DNA of 47,307 nucleotides from Herbiconiux aconitum (GTDB lineage: Bacteria; Actinomycetota; Actinomycetes; Actinomycetales; Microbacteriaceae): NCBI RefSeq assembly GCF_024979235.1, contig NZ_JANLCM010000004.1, positions 1-47,307 on the forward strand, read 5' to 3'. The translations under genes and the position numbers were made by a program. The notes under the pieces were generated by a model. The model was not told the origin of the DNA and ran no database searches. It was given only the letters and a program-made list of their open reading frames with translations. Shown piece after piece: positions 33,314 through 41,220 of the stretch; position 1 is the stretch's first letter, and every line of letters starts with the position of its first letter.

Positions 33314-35893
33314 TCAGTGATCGTCGCGTGATGTGATTGCGTCGGACTGGTGGGTGGTGAGGATGAGGGACGCCCAGTCGACATGGGCGGCGTCGGGTGC
33401 ACCCGACTCGAAGGAGAGGGCGGCCCGCTCGTAGGCGACGGGAACGTCGCCGGGCCGGCGCTCGGTTCGAAGCGTCAGGATGCCGGTGCCTCGCACGTCG
33501 AGGTCGAAGGGCACCGTTTCGGCGCCGGCGCGCAGCGTCACCCGCAGCAGCTCGCGTTCGTCGGCCTCCACGATCGCCACCGCGGCGGTATCCGGCGTCT
33601 CGTCGTCGATGCCGAGGACACCGGTCAGGCGGTCGCCGCGGGAGCCAAGGAAGAGGCGGAAGGCCGAGGGCGTCGACACCCCGAAACCGTGGTCGAACGA
33701 CGCGCCGGCCACGCGCATCCGGTTGCCGTCTCGCGGATTGCCGCCGCCGTTGCTCTGGTCACGCTCGACCGGGCCGCTCTCGTTCTGGAACGAGAGCATC
33801 GGCAGGGTGGAGAGACGGATGGGGCCCGAGCCGAGCGGCTTGACCAGGCGGGCGTGGGTGACCACCGGTGCGCCACGGCGACCCGGCGTCTCGACGGTGA
33901 CCACGCCGAGCGCGCCGGCCCCGAGGGAGTCGGGGGCCGTGACGATCCAGCTCGTCTCGTCGACGCGGTCGGCCCGCCAGGCGGGAGGCACCCGAACGGA
34001 TGCCCCGGCGTCGACGCTCAGAACGGCGCGATTCCCGGCATCCAATACGCCCAGTCGCGGCTCGACCCGCGGCGGCGTCTCACGCTCGGCGGGCGCCGAA
34101 CGAAACAGCGGTGCACCGACCGGCGCGAGCACGGCGGCGAATCCGCCGCCCGCGGCGACGTCGACCACGAGGGTCTTCTCGACCAGACCGTCTGTCTCCG
34201 CGAGGCCGCGACCCTCGCCACCGGGCAGGTCGGTCACCACCCAGGCGCGAAGGCGCGAGCCGCCCAGCCGCGCGAGCGGGATCACGAGCGTTCTGGCCTC
34301 CCCGGTTGCGATGCCGCCGAGGAACCACCGATCACCCGATCGGCGGGCGATCACCGCTTCGGTGTCGGGGGTTCCGGCGAGCAGCCGGGTCTCGTCCCAG
34401 ACCGGGGGCAGTTCCGAGAGCAGCCGGGCGGCGAGCGGTCGGTCGCGGTAGGCATCCACGCCGTCGGCGAAGTTGGTGATGCCGCATTCGAAGGCCACGC
34501 TCATGCCCAGTTCGTGCCCGTCGCTGGTGGTGCGTCCCGGTGCGCTGAACGCCACCGGCGTGTAGTCCATGGCGCCGACCACATTGCGGGTGAATGGCTG
34601 GATCACGTTGTGCCTGGCGGTCAGCGGGAGATCGTTGTAGAACACGTAGTACTCGGCGCCGCGGATGGCTTCGTAACCGATCACCTGCGGCCAAGTGCGC
34701 GCCCAACCGCGCGGGATGACCGAGCCGTGGAAGTTCACCATCAGCCCGAGTCGCGCGGTCTCCGCGAGCACCGAGTCATACCAGCGATAGCGGTCTTTCG
34801 ACTCCGACTCCATGAAGTCGACCTTGATTCCAGCGACGCCCCACGAGCGCCAGAGCGCGAGCCTTTGCAGCTTCTCCGGGCCGTCGATGTCGTGCCAGAT
34901 CGTCCAGAGATGCACCTGGATGCCGCGCGCGGAGGCATACGCCACGATCTCCGGAACCCAGGTCTCCTCCCAGCCGCAGTCGATCAGCAGGTGCTCCCAG
35001 CCGAACTCGGCGGACACGTCGACGAAGTGCTTCTGCGCGTCGAGCTGGGCGCTCGAATAAAAGTCCGACCACCACGACCAGGCTGCCCGGCCAGGGCGCA
35101 CCCAGGACGGATCGCCGACGAGTGGATGCTGCGGCGGCGCCAATTCGTCGACCAGTCGGGTCTCGACCACGGTCGCCAGATCGCCCGCCACGAACACCCG
35201 CCAGGGGGTCGACCAGCCGCGCGCGATCCCGCTGCCCGGGTCGGCCTGCCGAAATCGGAGAGAGGCGGCATCCGGTGCGACGGAAGCGTGCGCTCCACTG
35301 AAGCGCCCGTCGATGCCGGACTCCGTGATCAGCAGGTACTGCCCGTTGGAGTGTCGGAGAAGGAAGGGGAAGCCGTAGTCGCCGGACGCGAGCTCGGCCA
35401 CGTCGACACCCGAGCGCGGGGTCTCATACCAGGTCTGGTAGTCGAGCACCCAGGCGCGGTCGAACAGGGCGAGATCGATCGACGTCGCCTCCGTGTCGAG
35501 CGTGGAGACGCCTTGCAGGTCGGGCACCTCGTACCGCAGGGCGAAGCCGTCGTCGCCGACGCGCACGACGATTCGCCACTCGAGTCCCGTCTCGTGGCGG
35601 AACGTGGCCGTCAGCTCCTCGTGCTCGAACGCCCAGGGCCCAGTTGCCTTGCCCGAGACCGCGGTGAGGCTGTCGGAGACGGTCTGCGTGACCGACCGGA
35701 GCAGTGTGCTGGAGGCCGCCAAGTCGACTCCCCCCACGGTGATGCCGAGTCGCACGACGAGCGGGTCCGCGACAGCGCCCCCGTCGACCGCGCTTCGGTC
35801 GACCGCGAGTTGCGGGCCCTCCGCGTCGATTTCGATCACGGCCCGAACGTCTCCGCGAACCGCGGCGAAAGCGGGAAGGATGTCGGTGACCAC
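33314..35893 (-). CDS. GH97 glycosidase with C-terminal NPCBM domain, probable alpha-galactosidase
   Basis: This 859-residue protein combines a GH97 enzyme and a carbohydrate-binding tail. The N-terminal sandwich covers about residues 1-260. The barrel follows with WSWWSDFYSS, HLLIDCGWEE, GIKVDFMESES and GYEAIRGAEYY. Asp359 in KVDF occupies the nucleophile position of the retaining GH97 subgroup and Glu408 the acid/base position, favouring alpha-galactosidase over the inverting alpha-glucosidase type. Near residue 745, FDHGFGVSTPSAF and GVLGIDDET mark an NPCBM domain. There is no signal peptide. The GTG at 35893 has AGGAG five bases upstream. It is the first gene of the operon, 25 bp before the binding protein gene. 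Confidence 0.9.
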   Translation of the reverse strand: MVTDILPAFAAVRGDVRAVIEIDAEGPQLAVDRSAVDGGAVADPLVVRLGITVGGVDLAASSTLLRSVTQTVSDSLTAVSGKATGPWAFEHEELTATFRHETGLEWRIVVRVGDDGFALRYEVPDLQGVSTLDTEATSIDLALFDRAWVLDYQTWYETPRSGVDVAELASGDYGFPFLLRHSNGQYLLITESGIDGRFSGAHASVAPDAASLRFRQADPGSGIARGWSTPWRVFVAGDLATVVETRLVDELAPPQHPLVGDPSWVRPGRAAWSWWSDFYSSAQLDAQKHFVDVSAEFGWEHLLIDCGWEETWVPEIVAYASARGIQVHLWTIWHDIDGPEKLQRLALWRSWGVAGIKVDFMESESKDRYRWYDSVLAETARLGLMVNFHGSVIPRGWARTWPQVIGYEAIRGAEYYVFYNDLPLTARHNVIQPFTRNVVGAMDYTPVAFSAPGRTTSDGHELGMSVAFECGITNFADGVDAYRDRPLAARLLSELPPVWDETRLLAGTPDTEAVIARRSGDRWFLGGIATGEARTLVIPLARLGGSRLRAWVVTDLPGGEGRGLAETDGLVEKTLVVDVAAGGGFAAVLAPVGAPLFRSAPAERETPPRVEPRLGVLDAGNRAVLSVDAGASVRVPPAWRADRVDETSWIVTAPDSLGAGALGVVTVETPGRRGAPVVTHARLVKPLGSGPIRLSTLPMLSFQNESGPVERDQSNGGGNPRDGNRMRVAGASFDHGFGVSTPSAFRLFLGSRGDRLTGVLGIDDETPDTAAVAIVEADERELLRVTLRAGAETVPFDLDVRGTGILTLRTERRPGDVPVAYERAALSFESGAPDAAHVDWASLILTTHQSDAITSRDDH

Positions 35894-36114
35894 TCTGTCT
35901 CCTGGGTTCGGGTCGATCGGGAACGGGTGCCACGCCCGATGTCGAGGCTATTGCGCACGCGGCTCTCCGAGCTATGGCCTTTAGAACCCAGCGCCTGGAC
36001 GTTTCGACTCTTCTCCCCGAGCCCCATGCCTGACGGTAGAACGGTACCAGCGGCTCGCCTGCCTGTACCTCCGGCGGATGCGCCGGCACCATCGGCATCC
36101 GTAGCGTGCGGGGA
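35894..36114. promoter_or_regulatory. Divergent control region of the galactoside and D-alanine operons
   Basis: This 221-bp stretch separates the leftward GH97 gene from the rightward racemase gene. It contains two inverted repeats: ATCGGG/CCCGAT (35916-35921 and 35935-35940), 23 bp before the GH97 start, and a perfect CCGGCG-GATG-CGCCGG (36071-36086), 28 bp before the racemase start. Either could be an operator. Clear promoter hexamers were not found. Confidence 0.4.
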
Positions 36115-37359
36115 ATGATGTCACTTCCCTCGTCGGCGACCGCTGCATCCGGGCCGCTGCTCACCATCGACCTCGATGCGGTCGCCGCAAATACCCGGTT
36201 CTTCGCTGCGCGCTCGGCGGGCGAACTCATGGCCGTGGTCAAAGCCGACGGCTACGGCCACGGTGCGGTCCCGGTCGCCCGCACGGCCCTGGCGAACGGG
36301 GCCACCCGGCTCGGGGTCGCGTCGATCGACGAGGCGCTCGCGTTGCGACGCGCGGGCATCGCCACCCCGATCACCTGCTGGCTCACCCATCCGGGCGACG
36401 ACTACCGAAGCGCCGTCGACTCCGGTGTCGACCTCGCGGTACCGAGTGTCGAGCACCTGCGCTCGATCGTCGCCACGACGGGCGTCGCCCGCGTGCACCT
36501 GCACCTCGACACCGGCATGGCCCGTGACGGCGCCGAACCCACCCGCTGGATCGAACTCTGCCGCGAAGCGAAGGAAGCCGAGCTCGCCGGGCGCATCCGG
36601 GTCGTCGGTCTGATGGGTCATCTCGCCGACGGCGACGACCCTGGCGCCCCGACCAACCGGCTGGGCCGTGCCCTCTTCGAGTGGGGCCTCGATGTCGCCC
36701 GTCTCTCGGGCCTCGACCCGCACATCCTGCACCTCACCGCGACCTCGGCCACGCTCACGCAGCCGAGCGGCCACTTCACGGCCTGCCGCGTGGGAGCCGG
36801 GCTCGTGGGCATCGACCTCTCCCGCACCGCACGGCTCGAGCCGGCGATGACCCTCACGGCACCGCTCCTGCTCGTGCGCAAGGTCTCCGTCGGCACGCCG
36901 GTCGGCTACGGACACGACTGGGTGGCGCCACGCTCCACCCGCCTCGGGCTCATCGGTCTCGGTTATGCCGACGGTCTGCCGCGCAGCGCCACCGGGCGCG
37001 CGGAGGTTCAGGTGCGCGGTCGCCGGCATCCGGTGGTCGGCCGGATGTCGATGGACCAGGCCGTCATCGACCTCGGCGATTCGGGTGCCGACGTCGGCGA
37101 ATCGGTCACCGTCTTCGGCCCCGGCGGCGCGGGCGAACCGACCGTCGCCGACTGGGCGGACTGGGCCGGCACGATCGAACACGAGATCGTGACGGGCGTC
37201 GGCGATCGGGTGCGGCGGCGCACGGTCGGCGGATCGCGCCGAGGCACGGGTGGCGAGCTGGCAGAGGCGACGGGGGCGACGGACGCGATGGAGGCGCGGC
37301 CGTCGTCGAGGCTGCCGACGTCACCCGCGAGCCGTTCGGCCCGGGAGTCGGTCGCATGA
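36115..37359 (+). CDS. alr: Alanine racemase
   Basis: This 414-residue PLP enzyme interconverts L- and D-alanine for peptidoglycan. PLP-binding Lys43 lies in AVVKADGYGHG and the second catalytic base Tyr265 in PVGYGHDW. GLGYADGLPR and GRMSMDQ also match the family. The core ends near residue 370; a 43-residue Arg/Gly/Ser/Thr-rich tail follows that ordinary racemases lack. The start is ambiguous: GTG at 36106, ATG at 36115 and ATG at 36118 are in frame, and GGGGA precedes the ATGs. The stop overlaps the ligase start (ATGA), making it the first gene of the D-alanine operon. A serine racemase role, as in vanC-type clusters, is not excluded. Confidence 0.92.
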   Translation: MMSLPSSATAASGPLLTIDLDAVAANTRFFAARSAGELMAVVKADGYGHGAVPVARTALANGATRLGVASIDEALALRRAGIATPITCWLTHPGDDYRSAVDSGVDLAVPSVEHLRSIVATTGVARVHLHLDTGMARDGAEPTRWIELCREAKEAELAGRIRVVGLMGHLADGDDPGAPTNRLGRALFEWGLDVARLSGLDPHILHLTATSATLTQPSGHFTACRVGAGLVGIDLSRTARLEPAMTLTAPLLLVRKVSVGTPVGYGHDWVAPRSTRLGLIGLGYADGLPRSATGRAEVQVRGRRHPVVGRMSMDQAVIDLGDSGADVGESVTVFGPGGAGEPTVADWADWAGTIEHEIVTGVGDRVRRRTVGGSRRGTGGELAEATGATDAMEARPSSRLPTSPASRSARESVA

Positions 37360-38357
37360 GCCGGCTGCAGGTCGTCGTGATCGGTGGCGGGCGCAATTCC
37401 GAGCACGAGGTCTCGTTGGTCTCGGCCGCGGCGGTCGTCGCCGGGCTCGATCGCTCGCGTCATGACGTCGTGCCGCTCACCATCGACCGTTCTGGTCGAT
37501 GGGAGGATGCCACCGGTGCTGAGATCGGCCTGCCGCAGGCGATCGAGGTGTTGCGCGGCTGCGACGTCGCTATTCCGATGGTGCACGGGCGACTGGGAGA
37601 AGACGGCGCCCTCGCCGCCCTCTGCGATCTGATCGGCGTGCCCTATGTCGGTTCGGGCATCGGGGCGGGCGCGATCGGCATGGACAAGCGGGTCACGAAA
37701 CTGCTCGCGAACGACGTCGGCATCCCGACCGCATCAGCCGTGCTGCTCGACCGCGCCACCGCACATGCCTACCGTTTCCGGGAGGCCGTCGTGGTGAAGC
37801 CCGTGTCGGCGGGGTCGAGCGTCGGGGTGTCACTCGTCTCCTCGGCAGCCGAGTTGCCCGCCGCGATCGAGGCCGCTCTCGCTGTGGACGACCGCCTCCT
37901 CATCGAGGAGCGACTCGTCGGCCGCGAGATCGATGTCGCCGTGCTGCGCCGGGCCGACGGCTCGATCGTGGTGGCGCCGCCACTGGAGATCGAGGCCGAG
38001 GGTGTGTTCGACCACGGAACCAAGTACGGCGGGCGAGCGGTGTTCCGGGTTCCGGCCGAGCTCAGCCACGAGGAGCGGTGGGAGCTCGAGCGGGCTGCGG
38101 AGCGGATGTACGACGCCCTCGACTGCTCCGGCGTCGCGCGGATCGACTTCTTTCTCACCGCCGACGGGCCGGTGCTCAACGAGGTCAACACCACACCCGG
38201 ATTCACGGCGCAGTCGCAGGTGCCGCGGATGTTCCAGGCGGCCGGCATCTCCTACTCCGAGCTGCTCGAACTCCTCATCGAGGGCGCTCTCGGCACGCGC
38301 CGACCGCTGGCCCCGACGGTCGAAGAATACTCAGACGACCAAAGGATAATGTCATGA
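37356..38357 (+). CDS. ddl: D-alanine--D-alanine ligase
   Basis: This 333-residue ATP-grasp enzyme joins two D-alanines for peptidoglycan precursors. The N-terminal GGGRNSEHEVS binds the first substrate, and the glycine-rich loop AGSSVGVS spans about 152-159. Metal ligands are Asp264, Glu276 and Asn278 in ARIDFF and NEVNTTPG. The omega-loop carries Lys223-Tyr224 (HGTKYGG), the pair typical of D-Ala-D-Ala ligases, unlike the His-containing loop of VanA-type D-lactate ligases. Glycopeptide resistance through D-lactate is therefore not supported. Its start overlaps the racemase stop and its stop overlaps the kinase start, so it is translationally coupled on both sides. Confidence 0.93.
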   Translation: MSRLQVVVIGGGRNSEHEVSLVSAAAVVAGLDRSRHDVVPLTIDRSGRWEDATGAEIGLPQAIEVLRGCDVAIPMVHGRLGEDGALAALCDLIGVPYVGSGIGAGAIGMDKRVTKLLANDVGIPTASAVLLDRATAHAYRFREAVVVKPVSAGSSVGVSLVSSAAELPAAIEAALAVDDRLLIEERLVGREIDVAVLRRADGSIVVAPPLEIEAEGVFDHGTKYGGRAVFRVPAELSHEERWELERAAERMYDALDCSGVARIDFFLTADGPVLNEVNTTPGFTAQSQVPRMFQAAGISYSELLELLIEGALGTRRPLAPTVEEYSDDQRIMS

Positions 38358-39619
38358 TGCACTCGCCGATCATCCGCGCCTGGGCGCCTGATGTCGCCAT
38401 CGGGTTCGTCATCCTCCTGCTGGGCTTCTGGGAGGCCTACGCCAACGCCTACTCGGGGTACGGCGGCGGGTCGGTGACCCTGCTCGTCGCGGTCGGCACC
38501 GCCCTGGCCGTGGCGCTGGTGCGCCATGCCGGATGGTGGTCGTTCGGCATCCTCTGGGCCCTCCTCGTCGTGCAGGCGGCGACCATGACCGACCTCATGC
38601 TGGTCGAGCTCGCCGTGGTGGGCGTGGCCTTCGGGCTCGCGCGCTGGGGCACGCGGCCGTTGCTCTGGGCCAGCGGGCTCTCCATCCCGGTCGCCACGTT
38701 CTTCGCCCTCGGTTACGTCGGCATTCTCGCGAACGGGCTCTGGGGCACTCGCGTCGTGCGCAACCTCATCGTTCCGCTCGTCGACAGCGGTATCTCCTGG
38801 CCGCTGGTTGTCTTGCCGATGATCGCCGGTGTGCTCGCGCTGCCGTGGTTCGCCGGGCTCGCCGCGCGCAACTGGGGAGCGGCCCGGGCGTCGCAGCGCT
38901 CGCAGTCGGAGGCGGAGGCGGAGGCGCTGAGCGCTCAACTCGAGCGGGCGCGGATGACCGAGATCGCGACGCTCCGCGAGGGTCAGGCCCGGCTCGCGCG
39001 CGACGTGCACGACGTGGTCGGGCACTCGCTGACGGTCATCCTGGCTCAGGCAGAATCGGCCCAGTTCCTCGACAGCGCGGAGCCGGCGGCGCTCAAACAC
39101 ACCATGGCGAACATCGCCGCCACCGCCCGGGCCTCGCTGCAGGAGGTGCGAGCGGTGCTCGCGTCACCCGACGGCGATCCGGAGCACCGCACCGACCTCG
39201 ACACACTGATCGATACGACGCGCGCGAGCGGCAACGAGATCATCGTCACCGATCTCGGCTCACCGCAGCCCCTGCCACCGGAGCTCGCGACCGTCGCGTT
39301 CCGGGTGCTGCAGGAGATGCTCACCAACGCTTTGAAGCACGGCCGGCGCGACGGCGCGATCGCGGTCACCCGCCAGTGGAACGACCGGTTACAGCTCACC
39401 GTCACGAACCACGCCGAGCCCGCCTCGCCCCACGACGACGAGTCCGACGGCGATGCGGCGAACGCGAGCGGCAGCGGTATCGCCGGGATGGCGCGGCGAC
39501 TCGAATCGGTGGGCGGCTCCCTCGAGGTGCATGACTCCCTCGAAAGCTCCCCCGTCTTCAGCGTCACCGCCTCGTTGCCCGTGCGCGCCGGCCGGCCGCT
39601 CGAGGTGGCGCTCCCGTGA
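38354..39619 (+). CDS. Sensor histidine kinase, HisKA_3 (NarL-partner) type
   Basis: This 421-residue membrane sensor has about five to six N-terminal membrane segments (residues 10-170), a short coiled stretch rich in Ala/Glu/Gln, then the HisKA_3 dimerisation domain with phosphoacceptor His219 in RDVHDVVGHS. The HATPase domain includes EMLTNALKHG and GSGIAGMARRLE. No large extracellular loop is present, so it may sense a membrane-borne signal, as intramembrane-sensing kinases do. AAAGGA lies before the ATG, which overlaps the ligase stop (ATGA). Its partner regulator begins within its stop codon. The signal is unknown; D-alanine or cell-wall stress is inferred from context. Confidence 0.93.
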   Translation: MMHSPIIRAWAPDVAIGFVILLLGFWEAYANAYSGYGGGSVTLLVAVGTALAVALVRHAGWWSFGILWALLVVQAATMTDLMLVELAVVGVAFGLARWGTRPLLWASGLSIPVATFFALGYVGILANGLWGTRVVRNLIVPLVDSGISWPLVVLPMIAGVLALPWFAGLAARNWGAARASQRSQSEAEAEALSAQLERARMTEIATLREGQARLARDVHDVVGHSLTVILAQAESAQFLDSAEPAALKHTMANIAATARASLQEVRAVLASPDGDPEHRTDLDTLIDTTRASGNEIIVTDLGSPQPLPPELATVAFRVLQEMLTNALKHGRRDGAIAVTRQWNDRLQLTVTNHAEPASPHDDESDGDAANASGSGIAGMARRLESVGGSLEVHDSLESSPVFSVTASLPVRAGRPLEVALP

Positions 39620-40293
39620 GCGCCTCGCCCGATTCGACGCCCATCCGCGTGCTGCTCGTCGACGACCAGGATCTCTTCCGCGAGGGCATGCGCGTGATCA
39701 TCGACGCCCAGGCCGGGCTCGAGGTCGTGGGCACGGCCAGCGACGGCGCCGAAGCGGTCGAGCTGGTCGACGCGCTCGCCCCCGATGTCGTGCTGATGGA
39801 CATCCGGATGCCGGAACTCGACGGCGTCGAAGCGACCCGCCAGATCTTCCTCCCCGACCGCGTGCAGCGGCGGCCCCATCCGGTTCGCGTGCTGGTGCTG
39901 ACGACGTTCGACCTCGACGACCGGGCGGCCACCGCCATCCGGCATGGCGCGAGCGGCTTCATCCTGAAGGACACGACTCCGGCGATGCTGATCGACGCGA
40001 TCCGCACGGTGCACGCCGGCAACGCCGTGCTCGCCCCGCAGAACCTCGCAGCCCTGCTGAGCGGGCGGTTCCCGGAGCGCGCCCCGGCCCCGCAAGCGTT
40101 CGGAACGCTGACCGAGAAGGAGCGCGACGTCTTCGATGCCGTGGCACGGGGCGCCTCGAACGCCGAGGTCGCCAAGTCGCTGTTCACGAGCGAATCGACC
40201 GTGAAGACGCACGTCGGGTCGATTCTCCGCAAGCTCTCGCTGCGCGACCGGGTGCAGATCGTCGTGTTCGCCTACGAGTACGACTTGGTCTGA
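39616..40293 (+). CDS. Response regulator, NarL/LuxR family
   Basis: This 225-residue regulator has a receiver domain with acidic pocket VDDQD (residues 15-19), phosphoacceptor Asp62 in VLMDIRMPE, a Thr in VLTTF and Lys in FILKDT. A LuxR helix-turn-helix fills the C-terminus (LTEKERDVFDAVARGASNAEV, ESTVKTHVGSILRKL; short motifs diagnostic). The start GTG at 39616 overlaps the kinase stop (GTGA). It is expected to control this operon or the nearby carboxypeptidase gene. Canonical vanR proteins have OmpR-type output domains, so this is a different class. Promoter targets are unknown. Confidence 0.94.
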   Translation: MSASPDSTPIRVLLVDDQDLFREGMRVIIDAQAGLEVVGTASDGAEAVELVDALAPDVVLMDIRMPELDGVEATRQIFLPDRVQRRPHPVRVLVLTTFDLDDRAATAIRHGASGFILKDTTPAMLIDAIRTVHAGNAVLAPQNLAALLSGRFPERAPAPQAFGTLTEKERDVFDAVARGASNAEVAKSLFTSESTVKTHVGSILRKLSLRDRVQIVVFAYEYDLV

Positions 40294-40318
40294 CCGGCGA
40301 CCCCCTCCTCTTCACGAC

Positions 40319-40366
40319 TCGCCATAATCCGCCCTGCCGAAGCCCATTCGGGGCGGATTGTGGCGA
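40319..40366. repeat. Long near-perfect hairpin downstream of the response regulator gene
   Basis: Arms at 40319-40334 (TCGCCATAATCCGCCC) and 40351-40366 (GGGCGGATTGTGGCGA) pair over 16 bp with one G-T pair. The 16-base loop contains a smaller CGAA/TTCG stem. The stem is flanked by direct copies of CGACTCGC. There is no T tract after it. It may terminate the D-alanine operon or act as a binding site for the carboxypeptidase gene, which starts 151 bp further on. Confidence 0.65.
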
Positions 40367-40517
40367 CTCGCGAGGGAGTGGGGGCGGCACCTCCGGACAT
40401 TCCGCCGCCCGCGGGTACGGGAATCCAGGCACCTGCGGACGAGACGGTCGGAACCGGATGCCGATTCGCCGTCGTGCGAGGAACGCGAGGCTGGATCGTG
40501 TTCAGAAAGGATCCATC

Positions 40518-41111
40518 GTGCACCTCCGCCCCCTCCTCACCGCCCTCGCCGCGGCATCCGTTCTCCTCGCGCTCTCCGGCTGCGCCGTCATCGGAGGTGT
40601 CGCCGCCGCTCATGGCGCCGGGCGCCCCGACAGCCGGACCGACAGTGCTCCGATCAGCACCTCCACCGACCTCGGGCAGGCCGACGGGTATATCCCGGTC
40701 GGAGACCGGGTGGCCTTGACCGACGATGTGCCGGCGGTCACGAACCTCGACCCGGACCTCCGCGACGCGCTCGCGAACGCCGCCCAGGCCGCCGCCGCTG
40801 ACGACGTGGAGTTCACCCTGGTCGACGGCTGGCGGAGTGCCCGCTACCAGCAGTACCTCTTCGACCAGGCCGTCACCGAGTACGGCAGCGCCGAAGAGGC
40901 GTCCCGCTGGGTCAAAGAGCCCGACCAGTCAAAGCATGTGCTCGGCGAAGCGGTCGACATCGCCACCGCCGACGCCATGGACTGGCTCAACCGCTTCGGC
41001 GGGGAGTTCGGCCTGTGCCAGATCTACGCGAACGAGGCCTGGCACTTTGAGCTCGGAGCCGACGCCTCCGGCACCTGCCCGCCGCCCCTCACCGACAGTT
41101 CGGCCGGCTGA
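40518..41111 (+). CDS. VanY-like D-alanyl-D-alanine carboxypeptidase lipoprotein
   Basis: This 197-residue protein is an M15B/VanY-type metallopeptidase. A signal peptide ends in the lipobox LALSGC (Cys22), so it is membrane-anchored outside the cell. Zinc ligands are His140 and Asp147 in SKHVLGEAVD and His176 in EAWHFE; Glu173 is the catalytic base and Arg106 in GWRSARYQQYLF the likely substrate carboxylate contact. It is short for VanY and lacks a membrane anchor other than lipid. It would remove the last D-Ala from peptidoglycan stems. The GTG at 40518 has AAAGGA six bases upstream. It lies 224 bp after the response regulator gene, so it may have its own promoter. Confidence 0.9.
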   Translation: MHLRPLLTALAAASVLLALSGCAVIGGVAAAHGAGRPDSRTDSAPISTSTDLGQADGYIPVGDRVALTDDVPAVTNLDPDLRDALANAAQAAAADDVEFTLVDGWRSARYQQYLFDQAVTEYGSAEEASRWVKEPDQSKHVLGEAVDIATADAMDWLNRFGGEFGLCQIYANEAWHFELGADASGTCPPPLTDSSAG

Positions 41112-41130
41112 CGACCCGCCGCCGGATCAG

Positions 41131-41220
41131 CGGCCCATATGTTCCGCGCCGCTGAACCAACGGGCCATAAATTCCGCGCCACCGGAACGGCGGGCCATAT
41201 GTTCAGAGCGCGTTGACCAA
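41131..41220. repeat. Three tandem copies of a 30-bp repeat
   Basis: Three exactly 30-bp units begin at 41131, 41161 and 41191. Each starts CGG-C/G-CCATA, has TTC near base 12 and a CGC segment, and units 1 and 3 both end in GACCAA or GAACCAA. A CATATG palindrome occurs in units 1 and 3. The array lies between the carboxypeptidase stop and gltX, and the last unit covers the final codons of gltX. No spacers separate the units. Function is unknown. Confidence 0.8.

Noticed and set aside
30847..33336. An 829-codon rightward open frame opposite the ABC transporter genes
   Set aside because: It is antisense to three clear genes and consists of His/Glu/Arg-rich low-complexity sequence.
36115..41111. 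A canonical vancomycin-resistance cluster
   Set aside because: The ligase has the Lys-Tyr omega-loop of D-Ala-D-Ala ligases, no VanH-type dehydrogenase or clear VanX is present, and the regulators are NarL-type rather than the usual VanRS class.
41131..41220. A small CRISPR array
   Set aside because: The units are directly adjacent with no unique spacers, there are only three, and no cas genes are present.
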